Source: Prorocentrum cordatum (Eukaryota; Sar; Dinophyceae; Prorocentrales; Prorocentraceae). From it: DNA of 64,000 nt. A program made the translations under genes and the position numbers. Of the stretch, positions 31,600 to 42,399 are shown piece after piece; position 1 is the stretch's first letter; the number at the start of each line of letters is the position of its first letter. The stretch is taken from NCBI GenBank assembly GCA_963575745.1, contig CAUYUJ010016485.1, positions 200,817 through 264,816 on the forward strand. The letters run 5' to 3'. The notes beneath the pieces were generated by a model. That model was not told where the DNA came from and did no database searches. It saw only the letters and a list, made by a program, of their open reading frames with translations.

Positions 31600-32330
31600 A
31601 TGCCAGAAGTCAACAAGCTCTGAATCGGATCTGGGCCACTGCTCGATTTGCTACGCCTTTTGCCCATCGTCTTGTCCTGTGTTCGGTATGCGGACAGCCC
31701 CGTGCGCGGCGAAGACGTGCAGGCTTAGCTGCTGAGCCAAACAAGCAATGCGGATCATGATGCATCCCTGCACTGACGCGCATCGCAATGCACTTCAGGC
31801 AACGCAGGACATGCACTGATTGCGTGGACAATGCAAGCCTATGCAACACATACCACATCACATGAATGCACCGCCATGCAATGCCAGTCTCACAATGCAG
31901 TGCACAATGCAAGTACATGCAACAGGCGCAGATCGCGCATGAATGTTCGCCGACGCTGGGCCCAACCGTACAGGCACAACCGCGCGCTGCACATATGCGC
32001 ACCCCCTCTTGCTGTGAACGGAATGACGAGGGCAAGGCGTATCAATTCACCAAGATGTGGCAGGGCAGGGGACGCGGGGGCAAGATAGTAATTGTACACA
32101 CACGGCAGAGCAACCTGGTCTGTCGAGGGCAAGGTTGAGGATGGCACGGCGAGGGGGCAAGATGCGGGAAAGCGGATGCATACTTGCACACCAGGCGGAG
32201 GGGTGAAGGGAGCGGCGGAGTCGAGGTCGCGGGGGGGGGGGGGCTGAACGGGGGGGGTGAGGGGGCGAGAAGCATGAGGGCGAGGGCATACGTATAAAGA
32301 GACGGGCTGGCGACGGCGGCGGCGACGATG
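31600..32330. other. Unique and G-rich sequence, no gene
   Basis: TGCAATGC-like degenerate units (31,780-31,930) are followed by purine-rich sequence with a G run at 32,231-32,243. No credible coding exon was seen. Confidence 0.4.
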
Positions 32331-32337
32331 ACGATGG

Positions 32338-32645
32338 TCGCGGGGAACAGTAAGGGACAGATGGGGACCGTAGGGGGCCGCAGGGGACCGCAGACGACCA
32401 AAGCGACAATAGGGCACCGTAGGGGACCGCAGGGGGCCGCAGGGGACCGCAAGGAACCGTCGGGGTCCGTAGGGGCCCGCAGTGGACCGCAGGGGACAGC
32501 GGGAGGCCGTAGGGGACCGACGGGGCCGCATAAGACAGAGGGGACCGTAGGGGTCCGCGAGGGGCAGCAGGGAGCAACTGGGGACCGTATGGGGACGTAG
32601 AGGGCATCAGAAAACAGACTGGACAGTAGGGGCCCGTAAGTAACC
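32338..32645. repeat. GGGGACCGYA minisatellite
   Basis: About thirty degenerate 10-11-bp units of GGGGACCGYA/GGGGGCCGCA type occur on the plus strand. Frames across it on both strands are artefacts of the repeat. Confidence 0.85.
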
Positions 32646-32869
32646 GTTCTCTGGGAAGCCATGAGGAAACCTGGGGAATCACAGAGGGTCCCTGTGGATC
32701 CTGGGGGGTGGCCACGCGAAACCCAGGGGGTTCATGAGGGGCTTTGGGGGTTCCAGAGGGGCCCACGCCCAAAATAACCCAGCATAACCAAACCCCAACA
32801 ATATATTCACTGACATGCATGGGAGTGCGCTGCAGCCACACCGAATTCTCAATAAAACACGCATGCGCG

Positions 32870-33650
32870 ACTTAGTACACCACGCGAACGCACTACACCA
32901 AAACATTATAACAACGTATTACACGAATACACTAACACCTGATACTACGCGAACACTCTGCGCTAATGCACTACACACATACACTACAATAATACACTTC
33001 ACTCATGCGCTCTACGAAGACACTGCACGACAACGCTACGCGAATACGCGACACGGACGTGCTACGCCAATTCATGCCACGACATCAACAATTATGATTC
33101 GTGTTGTTGCATGGTTCCAGGGGGGCCTTCAGAGAGCCCAAGAAGTCATTTTTCGAGCCGCGAAGCCTTTCAAATGTGAGCCTCCGAGAAGCCATAACCC
33201 ATCGCAACCATAAAGGCACTCAATGTTTGTTGCCTTCCCGCCGTTTCGCCCCCGTCAGCTTGCCAATGCCTCAAGGAGGCCTGGGGGTGGCCAAAGAGAG
33301 CCCCGCGAGAGGCCCCAGATTGCCCCAAGACGGCACCAGCGTCGTGGACTAGGCAGCGCGTCGTAAAGTGTCGCGTACTAAACATCGCGTGCTCAGTGTC
33401 GCGCATTAATTAAGTAAGTGTCGCGTAGCGGTGTACCATTAGCTGCCGTAATAACGTAGGGCCGGCGCGTCGTGTAGTAGCGCAGGTTGATTACGCAATA
33501 GGTTCGTGTAGTGCATTGGCGCCGTGCAGTTGTATTGTGTACTATATTAGCGTGTTAGCGTTGTGTATTCGCATCGTGTTGTAATGTAGTGTATTCGTTT
33601 GGCGCGTACTGTAGTGGCAGATTTAGCGTCGTTTCTGTCGTATTACATTT
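32870..33650. repeat. Foldback cassette F6, second copy of F1
   Basis: The left arm (32,870-33,070) has CACTACACCAATAC-type units. The core (33,100-33,345) shares with 5,955-6,190 the order GGTTCCAnGnGG, CTTCAGAGAGCCCAAGA, a CCGTTTCGCCCCCG-type segment, GGCCAAAGAGAGCCCC and CCCCAAGACGG. The right arm (33,350-33,650) has GTGTCGCGTACTAAAC and GTGTAGTGTATTCG-type units. Nothing in it is coding. Confidence 0.7.
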
Positions 33651-33699
33651 AGTGCAGCTTATGTCGTGCCTTCAACTTAATATAAGCTCGTGTGCGATC

Positions 33700-33880
33700 T
33701 GTAATGCAAAGACACTCCAAGACACTCCAAGCTCTCCCCAACCCCAAGACACCTCAAGATACCCAAAACACTCCAAGACACCCCCAAGGCACCCCAAGAC
33801 AACCCCTCCCCAAGACACCCCAAGACATCCACCCAAGACATGCAAGACACCCCAAGACACCCCAGGAGGAGGAGGGAGTC
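33700..33880. repeat. CCAAGACAC tandem array
   Basis: CCCCAAGACACC-type units about 10 bp long repeat on the plus strand just downstream of the stop codon of the gene ending at 33,981. A related short run lies at 34,855-34,900 in the intron of that gene. Confidence 0.8.
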
Positions 33881-33980
33881 GGGGGGAAGCGAGGGAGAGG
33901 AGGGAGAGACTTGTCTCTCTCCTGAGCCGCAATCCGCCAACTGGCGCGTCCGCTCTGCTGTGGTGGCTATTGGCGCGCTC

Positions 33981-36692
33981 TCAGATCCACCAGTGCGTCG
34001 CTATGCCGTTGTAGTCAAAGCCGACGTGCACGCTGCCGCCTCCAAGGGGGATGATGATGCTAACGTCACGTGGCCGCTGCATCCAGGTCAGCTCCGCAAG
34101 CGTCCTCTGCTGCTCGTACAACCACTCGCTGTACTTAACCTGCGCCATTGTTGAAGCATGCGCTGGGAGCTGATCTACTGGCACATCAGGTAGGATACGG
34201 CTGTCATGAGCTGGGAGCTGATCTGCTGGCACATCAGCGCCTGTAGCGGCTGCGAGACGGGTGCTGAGACGGCTGTTACGGCTGCCCCGACTGCTCAGGC
34301 TCGCGCTGGACGGCGCTGGAGACGGCGTCCTGCAGCGCTCGTCCATCACAGGCGTGGGAGGGAGCACGGTCACGGTGCCCTGGATGATCTGCTCGAATGC
34401 GGACTGCGGCTGCCTGGGCATTGCAGGCGAGCCCTCAGAACTTCTGTTGGCCTGAGCGAAACTGGCTACGGAACAACATTAAAACCCCATGACGCCCATT
34501 GCCCCAAGACACCCCCAGGAGCCCATAGCCCCAAGGCACCCAGGGCACCCGAGACAATCCAGGACGCCCATGGCCCCAAGACACCCCGCCCCCCAGAGAC
34601 GCCTACGGCCCCCATGAACCCAAGACGCCTGAGGCCACAATACACCCGAAACATTCATCATGTATGAGTTGGTGTCGTTGTCAATCCGCTGGTGCCCCCA
34701 GGGCTAGGCCGTCCCCCCCCTGTGCTTCGGGGGAAGACGGCTTGGCCCGCCCCAGGAGCACCGCCCCTTGGGCTGCCGTCTCCTCCCGCGAGGCGGGCGA
34801 AGACGACCGCGCCCACCCAAAGGGCACGACGGGCGCGTGAGGAAAGTGTGGGCACCCCCAGACACCCCAAGACACCCCCTCCCCAAGACACCCTCCCCAC
34901 AACATGCAGAATCCGATTGAATATTTAGACATCCTGGAATCCTGAAGAAGTTGAAGGGAAAACTAAGAACACCTGGGTCAGTCCCTAAAAACCGAACTCT
35001 GATACATCCTGAGGAAGGCAGATGAATCCTGAAGAGCCCTGACGTACAAGCAGGCACCCAAGTAAACGTCCCATATGCACCCCGAGAAACCACCACGCTT
35101 CGAAGACGCCTCTGGCCCACAAACCAGGCGCGCTTTAGGATGAGCCGCGGGCCCACGAACCCAAAGAGCGCCCAAAGGAGACCAAGACAAAAAAAGAACA
35201 AAAAACTAAGTAAAACGGCAATTATGAGGATTTTCAATTCTGTATACGACTCACTTCTCAAGTAATTGGGATGCACGACGCGGGCGCCTTTCCTGACGCC
35301 TCCGAACAGGGCGGGCCCGGCCCTGAACAGCACCCCTACCGGGCAATTGTAGCTGGCTCCGCAACTGCGGCCAAATGCTTGAAACTGCTCAGGCGGGATG
35401 TCAAAGAAGCCGCACAAGAACCGGACATGGTTTTTGTGGATGGAAGCTAAAGCGTCCTTGAAGAAACCTGCCTGCCACGCTGCTTGTTCTGATTGCGTAA
35501 TCTTCTGTTGGAGAGGTTCGCAAACAGCGTGTCTGGACACGACGGCAAAAGGGATCACCGCGTCAGGATTCACTTCGGAGGCCTTCAGGCGAAAGCGGAG
35601 GATCGTGACGGCGTGGGCGGCCCCAACAACATGACCCGCAACTGCGGTCTCTGCGAAGATGTGCGGGCGCACGAGCACCAGGCCTGTGTCTTTGGACAGG
35701 TCAACCGTCGTCCAGCAAGGCCCCTCTCTGTTGTTCTTCAAGTTGCAAGCGTCTTCGACGGCATGCCTCAAGGAGGAAGCGCCTTCGACGTTCCCCGCGC
35801 GGAGCATCTCGGGGTCCCATGGAACGAAGATGACCGCCGCAGTTTGGAACAGGATGCAATTGAAGACATTTTTCTTTGTTGCCGCCTTCGAAATGATCAC
35901 CACGTTGAACACCAAAGCGATGGTGGACGGCAGTCGATGGCCGTCTGCTGTACGAAGGGATCCTTCGTTCCACTTGGTGGGTCCCCTTACATAGTTTATC
36001 CCTGGAGGGCTCCTGGTCCGCGGCTTCTTCCGCGGTGCTCCCGCATCTTCCCGCAACTGCGGTTCTGACAGCGATCCCGCGCGATCCCGCGACTGCGGTT
36101 CTGACAGCGGCGAGCCCTCCGTGGGAGGCGGCCTTTTCCTCGGACGCGACTTGGCCGAGGCGACTGTCTCGGCGGCTTTCTCCTGGGAGGCGGCCTCGTC
36201 TTCGGGTTGGACGCCTCGTTTGGACTCGGCTGGGAGAAGCGCGGCCGAGGGCGCGCTGCTCGCTGCGGCGCCGCGCGCGGCACCTGGCTCGCCGGCCACC
36301 TTCGCAACTGCGGTCTGGGCGGCGGATCGCGCCACTGCTGGCTGGTCCTGCTCCTTCGTCGGCGTCGGCACCCGAGCCCGCCATTTTGCCTTGGGGGCCA
36401 TTGGCGGTCTGCGCAACTGCGCCTCTTCACGTCTCCCAGTACCAGACGGCTCGATCGACTGCGTGCTGATCGGCGGCGGCGGCCGATAATCCCGCGGGGA
36501 GCTATGCGACGAGCTCTCCGACGAAGGGGGGGCCTCGCGCGGCGCAGGCTCGCGGCTTCCGCAACTGCGGTCTCCCTCAGGCGCCGCGACTGCGGGCTGC
36601 GCGGCAGCACCTGCCGCGCCGAACTTCTCTCGCAGTTGTCGCTTCATCTCGGCGAGCCGCTGGTCGAGCTCGGCTTTCTTAAGCGGGTCCAT
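33981..36692 (-). CDS. Uncharacterised two-exon (or more) protein
   Basis: Exon 1 (36,692-35,255) starts MDPLKKAELDQRLAEMKRQLREKF, a short coiled coil. A long disordered Pro/Ala/Arg-rich part with many embedded CCGCAACTGCGG motifs follows. Then comes a folded-looking domain: 'INYVRGPTKWNEGSLRTADG', 'ALVFNVVIISKAATKKNVF', 'FCGFFDIPPEQFQAFGRSCG' and 'LFGGVRKGARVVHPNYLR'. It ends at a consensus donor GTGAGT (35,254). The last recognisable exon starts after an AG near 34,455 ('ANRSSEGSPAMPRQPQSAFEQIIQG'). It contains a duplicated VPADQLPAHDS / VPVDQLPAHAS segment and ends 'SVHVGFDYNGIATHWWI' at TGA 33,981. That the two exons belong together is inferred from strand and spacing. No family was recognised. 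Confidence 0.6.
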
Positions 36693-38531
36693 GGCGCGGC
36701 CGCGAGCGGCCCCCGCCCGACGGGGGAATTGCGGCCGGCTCGGGCGAGGAAGGACAACGAGGGAGACGGCGGGGATGAGGGCGAGGAGGGCGAAGAGGAG
36801 GATGGAGAGGACGAGAAGGAAGAGGATGCTGCGAAGAGCTCAGACGAGGACGAAAGGAGGAAGGGGACTGCGACGAGGGTGACGGGGCAGAAACGGAGGA
36901 GGAGGAATCGAGAAAGTCCGCAACTGCGGCCGTCGGAGGGGACTGCGACGAGGACGACGGGAAATGACTCGGCCAACGGAGGCGGGGGCTACGGCCAACG
37001 GAAGAAAGGGCTAATGACGGAGGCGGGCCACGCCTACTGCGACGAGGAGGAAAGGCGGAGGAAGGGGACTGCGACGAGGACGACGGGGAAGGGGCGACGA
37101 GGACGACGAACAACTGCGGATCCATTTTTTTGCCTGTCTCCGCAACTGCGGCCGCGCTAACGCCACGAGTGCTTCAACGGAGGTAATGCGCGCCCGAAGC
37201 GCCTACAGCGGTCAGTCGTGGGAGCGCAGCAACTGCTGCCAAGCTATATGAAGTCGCTAGAAGGCAGCGCCGCAACTGCGGCCGAAAGCGCGCATAGCGA
37301 GTCAAACGAGCGCGGCGTCACGCGATCGGCCCCCGCAACTGCGGTTCCACGGCTGCGCCCACTGCGGTTGAATTCCGCAACTGCGCTGTCAAGGCTGCGC
37401 GGACCACCGCGGTTGCAGGTGCGACCCCTTGTTCGCATCGAACCGCCCAGGATTCGCATGGGCGTGCAGCATCTTCCAGAACTTGAACGTTCCGTGGCCA
37501 TCGCTCTTGCCAAGACCTGCCGTCGGGCCGCGCACGGGGCGCCAGTGCGGCTCCACCTCATACGCGTTGAAATTCGGGCTAGACCAGGATGGGTGGGCGC
37601 GAATGCCCGAGCCGTCGTCGCGGATGAGGACGAAATCCCACTGGGGCAGAGAGATTGTTTGCGCCTGTCCTCTCTCCACCCCTTTCGCGTGCCTCATGTT
37701 GTCGAGACTGTTAGGGCACGGGCTGCACTCGCAGCGGACCAACCCGCGACTGCGGTCATTGTCAGGGCCGCACACGACGCGCAGCATTGCAGGTCCATCC
37801 ATCTGCGCGACCATCTCCAGCCAAGACCACGGCACTTTGACAGTGTGGTCCCAGTCCCAATCCCTGTTGTCCTGCGCCTTCCCCTTTGCGCGGTACTTAA
37901 GGATCTTCGAAATTTCCTCCGCAACTGCGGTACCTCCGAAGACGGGCGCGCGGCTGCCGAAAGGGTTTTCTCGGTCTTCGAACTCGTCTCGGAAAAACTT
38001 CAAGGCCGCGTTGTGCTGCTTATAATTCCCAGACCAGTCCGCCCTGAAGTTCTCGAAGAAGTCCAACCTGAAAATAGGCCCTGGCTCCTGGCCCACAGTT
38101 TGAGAAAGCGCAACTGCGCCTTGCCCTTCGCGTTCTGGGGGAAGTAGGGGACGGCCTCCTTTGCCCGCCGCTGTTGCGGCCGCGGGCCCCGCGGCAGGAG
38201 AACCATCCCAAGCACTCGAGCGGCCCCTTTCCCATGCATTCCAGCAGCCACCCTCGTCGCCCCACCAGCGGGCGCCCTCCATTCCCGAACCCTCCCATCC
38301 GTTGCCGCCCCATCCGCCGCCGCGCTCCCATCCGCCGCCCTCCCATCCGCGACTGCGGTCACTTCCGTCGCCGCCCTCCTGCGCTTTTCCCCCCCCATCC
38401 GCCAAGAGAAGCTCCGCCGCCCCAGCCGCCACTGCGGTCACCTCCGCCACCGTATCCGCCACTGCGGCCGCCCCAATCCTCACTTGTTCCCCAACCGCCA
38501 CCGCTGCTCTGTGAAGAATCCGCAACTGCGG
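35359..38531. repeat. CCGCAACTGCGG dispersed micro-repeat
   Basis: About 22 copies or close variants (CCGCAACTGCGG, CCGCGACTGCGG, CCGCCACTGCGG, GCGCAACTGCGC) lie between 35,359 and 38,531. Positions include 35,359, 35,636, 36,051, 36,087, 36,302, 36,559, 36,584, 36,918, 37,140, 37,270, 37,333, 37,744, 37,919, 38,347, 38,426, 38,456 and 38,520. Most are in the same orientation. They fall in exons (in more than one frame) and in the intergenic gap. Each is a 5-bp inverted pair CCGCA/TGCGG around two bases. One more variant is at 39,973. Confidence 0.9.
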
Positions 38532-38660
38532 CCCGTGTTTCCTCTTCCGTTTTGTCATCCCACCCTGCGCGCATCTCTGCCCCGACTGCAGGCCGCGGAG
38601 GCGGGCGCGAGCCCGCCCAACCGCCGTGGAACCTGCCGTCGGCGCGGGCTTGAGCCGAAC
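37389..38660 (-). CDS. Trp/Gly-rich N-terminus joined to unknown conserved domain
   Basis: The N-terminal half is a WG-repeat region. One frame carries 'GGGWGTSEDWGGRSGGYGG' and 'GGWGGGASLGGWGG' down to about 38,400, and the frame one base away continues 'RGWEGGGWERGGGWGGNGW'. The switch lies at an 8-C run (38,389-38,396), so a homopolymer indel is likely. The C-terminal half looks folded: 'IFRLDFFENFRADWSGNYKQ', 'ALKFFRDEFEDRENPFGSR', 'KVPWSWLEMVAQMDGPAML' and 'HPSWSSPNFNAYEVEPHWRP'. It ends near TGA 37,389 after reading into micro-repeats. WG-rich disorder occurs in Argonaute-binding proteins, but no such role is shown. The start codon is uncertain. Confidence 0.5.
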   Translation of the reverse strand, partial: VRLKPAPTAGSTAVGRARARLRGLQSGQRCAQGGMTKRKRKHGPQLRILHRAAVAVGEQVRIGAAAVADTVAEVTAVAAGAAELLLADGGGKAQEGGDGSDRSRGWEGGGWERGGGWGGNGWEGSGMEGARWWGDEGGCWNAWERGRSSAWDGSPAAGPAAATAAGKGGRPLLPPEREGQGAVALSQTVGQEPGPIFRLDFFENFRADWSGNYKQHNAALKFFRDEFEDRENPFGSRAPVFGGTAVAEEISKILKYRAKGKAQDNRDWDWDHTVKVPWSWLEMVAQMDGPAMLRVVCGPDNDRSRGLVRCECSPCPNSLDNMRHAKGVERGQAQTISLPQWDFVLIRDDGSGIRAHPSWSSPNFNAYEVEPHWRPVRGPTAGLGKSDGHGTFKFWKMLHAHANPGRFDANKGSHLQPRWSAQP

Positions 38661-38829
38661 ATGCATGGAGGAGATGATGAGGAGGAGGAGTGGAGGTGAG
38701 GAGGATGATGCGTTCCTGGGAGGTGTGTCTTCGCGTGCCAAACAAGAGCCCTGAGAAATCCTGAGGCTCCTTCAAGAGCCAAGGACGCGGATGACAAGAA
38801 AGTCGAGAAGATTGGGAACCGATTGAGGA

Positions 38830-39300
38830 TTAAGAGGCGTGCGAAGGAGGACGAAAGGGATGATGACGACGAAGAGGAGGATCAGTGAAGGGGAGGAGCG
38901 GACAGGAATTATAGAGGAGTGATAGCAGAGGAGGAAGAGGGGGAAGGGGGAGGAGGAGGCGGAGGAGGAGGAGGAGGAGGGAGAGGAAAAGGGGGAGGAG
39001 GAGGAGGAGGAAGAAGGGGAGGAGGAGGAGGAGGAGGAGGAGGAGGAGGAGGAGGAGGAAGAGGAGGAGGACGAGGAGGAGGAGAAGGAGGAGAGGGAGA
39101 AGGGGGAGGGGGATAGGAGGACGAGGACGGAGAAATAGGACAAATGAGGAGGAGGAGGCAGAGGAGGAGGAGGACGAGGAGGAGAAGCAGGAAGAGGAGG
39201 AGGAGAGGGGGGGGGAAGAGTGCGCATGAGACGGAGAGAACGAGGTAGAGAGGGAACGGGGGAGGAGGGAGGACAAGGAAGAGGATACAGCGACGAGAAG
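38830..39300. repeat. Long polypurine (GGA)n tract
   Basis: On the plus strand almost every base from about 38,920 to 39,215 is A or G, dominated by GGAGGA units. The homopurine strand could form intramolecular triplex DNA. Very long frames on both strands across it are artefacts. Confidence 0.9.
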
Positions 39301-39346
39301 AGGAGAAGGAACAGGCGAAGGCTCCTGCGGATCGCATTTCCGCATC

Positions 39347-39410
39347 GTTCAAAGCAGTGCCGGGGCACTGCTTTGAACGACTGGCGTTGTTCAAAGCAGT
39401 TCCCCGGCAC
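39347..39410. repeat. 32-nt perfect palindrome plus third half-copy
   Basis: GTTCAAAGCAGTGCC and its exact reverse complement are separated by GG (39,347-39,378). A further copy, GTTCAAAGCAGTTCC, follows at 39,389. It lies between the polypurine tract and the retroelement remnant, so it may be an end sequence or an insertion scar. Confidence 0.9.
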
Positions 39411-39884
39411 TGTGGTCGTCGACGCCATTATAAAGGCTTTCGGATTAATGATGCGCCCCGTGCTCGCTTTCGGGCCAAGGCGGCGCGCCCGTGCCCTGCG
39501 CCGCCCACTCCTGCCAGGACAAGTCAGCCTGGGAGGCCGGCCCAGCCACTTCCCGGCGAGGCGACTTCGGCGCCACAGGCACCGGGAGACCCATCGGACG
39601 TCGAGATGCCTACCTCTTTCGGGATGGAACCATGGCCGAGGAATGTCACACCCGCGCGTCCAAAACCTCGAGATCCACGAGACGACGGAGGAAGATTGGG
39701 AGCGACCACAATCTCGGCTTCGTCGACGGTGCACTACATGATGAGCAAGGTGATGCGGCGGCCCTGCTGGACCACGCACGTCTGCCCGCGGCGTTCGACA
39801 TGATTACCTTAGCCCACCACGCCGCCCACGACATCGATGCCCTTGTGCGAGGTCCTGAGCACGGGGCAATGCGAATGCAAGTGC

Positions 39885-40609
39885 TCAGGTGCTGAGGCTG
39901 CCAAGCCTGTCGGCGCCAGCCCACGACCACTGGTCGCGATACTGGCGCCCGTGCAGGCGGAGAGGTCGCAGCCCGCGACTGCGCGCGCGCCCTGCGCCGC
40001 GGCCATTGGCGGCGCAGATGCCCTGGCCGTCGTTGCCCACCGCCAGCAGCGCGAGCAGCTTGGGAGGTAGGAAGTCGTCGACGGGGATGCACAAGTGGCC
40101 GCTCGGCGCCGATTCCACGTCGAAGTGAACGGCGCCGAGGCCCCCAATGATCTCGCGGTCGCCAGACCCAGGAATGGCGCGGCGCTCGCGGTCAACGCCT
40201 TCCCCCGCCACGCCGTCGTTCGACTGCACGCGGACCTTAAAGGGCAGAGAGATCATCGCCTGGGCTGCAGACCCTAAAGGGGAAGGAGGCCATCGCCCGC
40301 GCCCTCCACGGCGAGAGCGCGAATGCTGCACTGACGGACCACGCCATCGCAGGCAGCCATCACGATGGGGAAGCGCACCTCGCAGCGCGCTACCACGCAC
40401 AGCGGGTTTGACGACTCCTCCTCCGAAGGCAGCAGCCTCGCCCCGCGGGCCTTACGGGTCAAATTCACGGCGAAGCGCAGTCCACAGAAGTTCGCCCAGG
40501 CGCCGGCGTCGACAATGACGCCTAACCAGCCACCTGGTAGATTGGCGCTCGCCAGGTAGCACTGCGACTCGCCCCCTGGACTCGCGCCCGCGCCCGGAGA
40601 AGTCGGCAA
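39885..40609 (-). pseudogene. Retropepsin-like segment of remnant A
   Basis: The frame ending at 40,274 reads 'YLASANLPGGWLGVIVDAGAWANFCG', followed by 'CVVARCEVRFPIVMAACDG' and 'ALAVEGAGDGLLPL'. The next frame (to 39,885) has 'IIGGLGAVHFDVESAPSGHL' and 'IPVDDFLPPK'. The D-x-G-A-W turn and the later APSGHL-IPVD block match the protease part of dinoflagellate copia-like polyproteins as I remember it. Here the active-site triplet is DAG rather than DTG/DSG. The stop between the two frames and the loss of flanking domains make it a decayed copy. Confidence 0.65.
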
Positions 40610-42399
40610 CCACGGGGGCGTCGGTCAGCGCGTCGGCGCGCGCGCGCCCAGGCGGGCGTCGCAAGGCACCGCCACGTCCGCCGCGGACGCAAAGCTGGAC
40701 GCGCTGCTCGGCGCCGGCACGAGATCTGGCCGAGGCGCCCCCAGGCTAGGACCCCGTCGAGAAGCTTGTGCTGGGCATTGCTGTGGCTGGGCCTCCTCCC
40801 GCACGCCCCCGTCTTCTGCCGCGCGGGCTGGCGGCCGGGCCACGGCGCGCTGGGCCGCGCGCCATGCGGGCGCCCGTCTCCTGCGCCAACTGCAGAACGG
40901 TGCAGCGCCGGACTGGAAGGCCTCGAGGCAGACGGGGCACCCCCCATCATCGCCCGTGAAAACCGCGACGGAAGGAGGCTCAGCAGGTGGAGCGGCTGGC
41001 ACAGGAAGTCTTTCTGTCCAACTCTGCGCGGCCTGACGTCGCTGCCTGTCCTGATGCCGCCCGGCCGCGCGCCGCGGAGCTCGTCGAGGCGCCGTCGCTG
41101 CGCGCCGTCGATGAAGGCGCCCACGTCGCACTCGGGTCGGCCGCCGCTGGCCGACCAGGCATCGCGGCGGGCGAACCGCACGGCCACGCTCCCTGACGGT
41201 TGACCCCCGTCGACGGGGCTGTTCTGGATGATCAGAGCCAGCCCCTGGGGAGGCTCCGTGACAGGCGTCGTCGCGACCACTGGCGCGGTCTGCGGCGGCG
41301 ACGCGGAGCTCGACCCACGCGGGGCCCCGATGCCAGGGGCGGGAACAGCAGGCATGGACGCCCAGCTCAGCAACTGCACGTCGGCGAGCGAGGCCAAAAA
41401 CACGGCGACTCGCGCGTTGAGGTCGCCCACCCAGTCGCGCCCCACCGCTTGTCCCATTGGGAACGCACCGCCCACCGCTGTTGCGCCCGTTGCAGCGGCG
41501 CTTTGGAAGATGCCGAAGCTACTGGCGCTGCCGGCGCGGCCGCAACTCCAGGGGCCGCACCCGTCGGGGCCGCCCCCCCCCCCCGCGGCCGCCGCGCGGG
41601 ACGGCGACGCAGTCGCTGGCCCGCAGGCCGCGCGAAGTCTCGCGCGCGCCGCAGTCGCAGCGGCCCTGCGCCGAGGAGATCGGAGGAGGCGACGACGAAG
41701 ACGATGGGCCCACCCATCGCGACTTAATGGCCGTGGCCTCTTGTTGCCAGGAGCCGTCTGACGACGCACTCGGAGCGGCGGCCGGCGCCGCCGGCCTCGG
41801 CGCCGACGCCGCGGAACCGATTGCACGCCGTTCCAGGGGCCAGCGCCCGGCGCGGGATCACCTACCCCGGCGCCCGGAGCCACGGGCTGCTGAGCCCTGG
41901 AGGTGCCCCTGGCCACCCACGCCGCGCGCGCTCCTGGCACGGGCCGCTGCTCAGACGGCCCCGGCGGCCCCCGCTGCCCCAGAAGCGCAAGTGGGCGGCG
42001 ACGACGACGACGGCGCGCGGGCACGAAGCAAGCAGCGCAGGAGCAGTCGCGCACGAGGTGCTCCTCAGGGCCCCGCTCGCGGACTTCGAGACGCACCCTG
42101 CCAGTGCCCATGGGGCTGCCTCGTGGCGGCCTGAACCCACGCCACTGGCCCTGAACCACCGCTCACCTTGCACCCCCGCCCTTCCCGAAGCCAACGACGG
42201 CCGCCTGGGGGTCGTTTTCGGACACGACGGCCACGAAGGCAGCGTGGCCCATACATTTGGCCCTTGTCCTGTCGTTCGATGACCCTCCGGACGCGGCGCG
42301 CGGGCTTGCGGTTGCCGGAGCTGCGCCAGCGTGCTTTGGGACGCTCGCAAGCCCAGGAGAGGTGCGCAACGCGTCGTTCTACAGGAACGTCGCGTAGCT

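Noticed and set aside
34704-35253. C-terminal extension of the 36.7-kb gene with a hydrophobic segment (AVLLSFLFFFCLGLLWALF)
   Set aside because: It lies beyond a consensus GTGAGT donor and is best read as intron, not as a membrane anchor.
38772-39779. Minus-strand frame of 335 residues rich in Ser/Pro/Leu
   Set aside because: It lies across the polypurine tract and is low-complexity in every frame.
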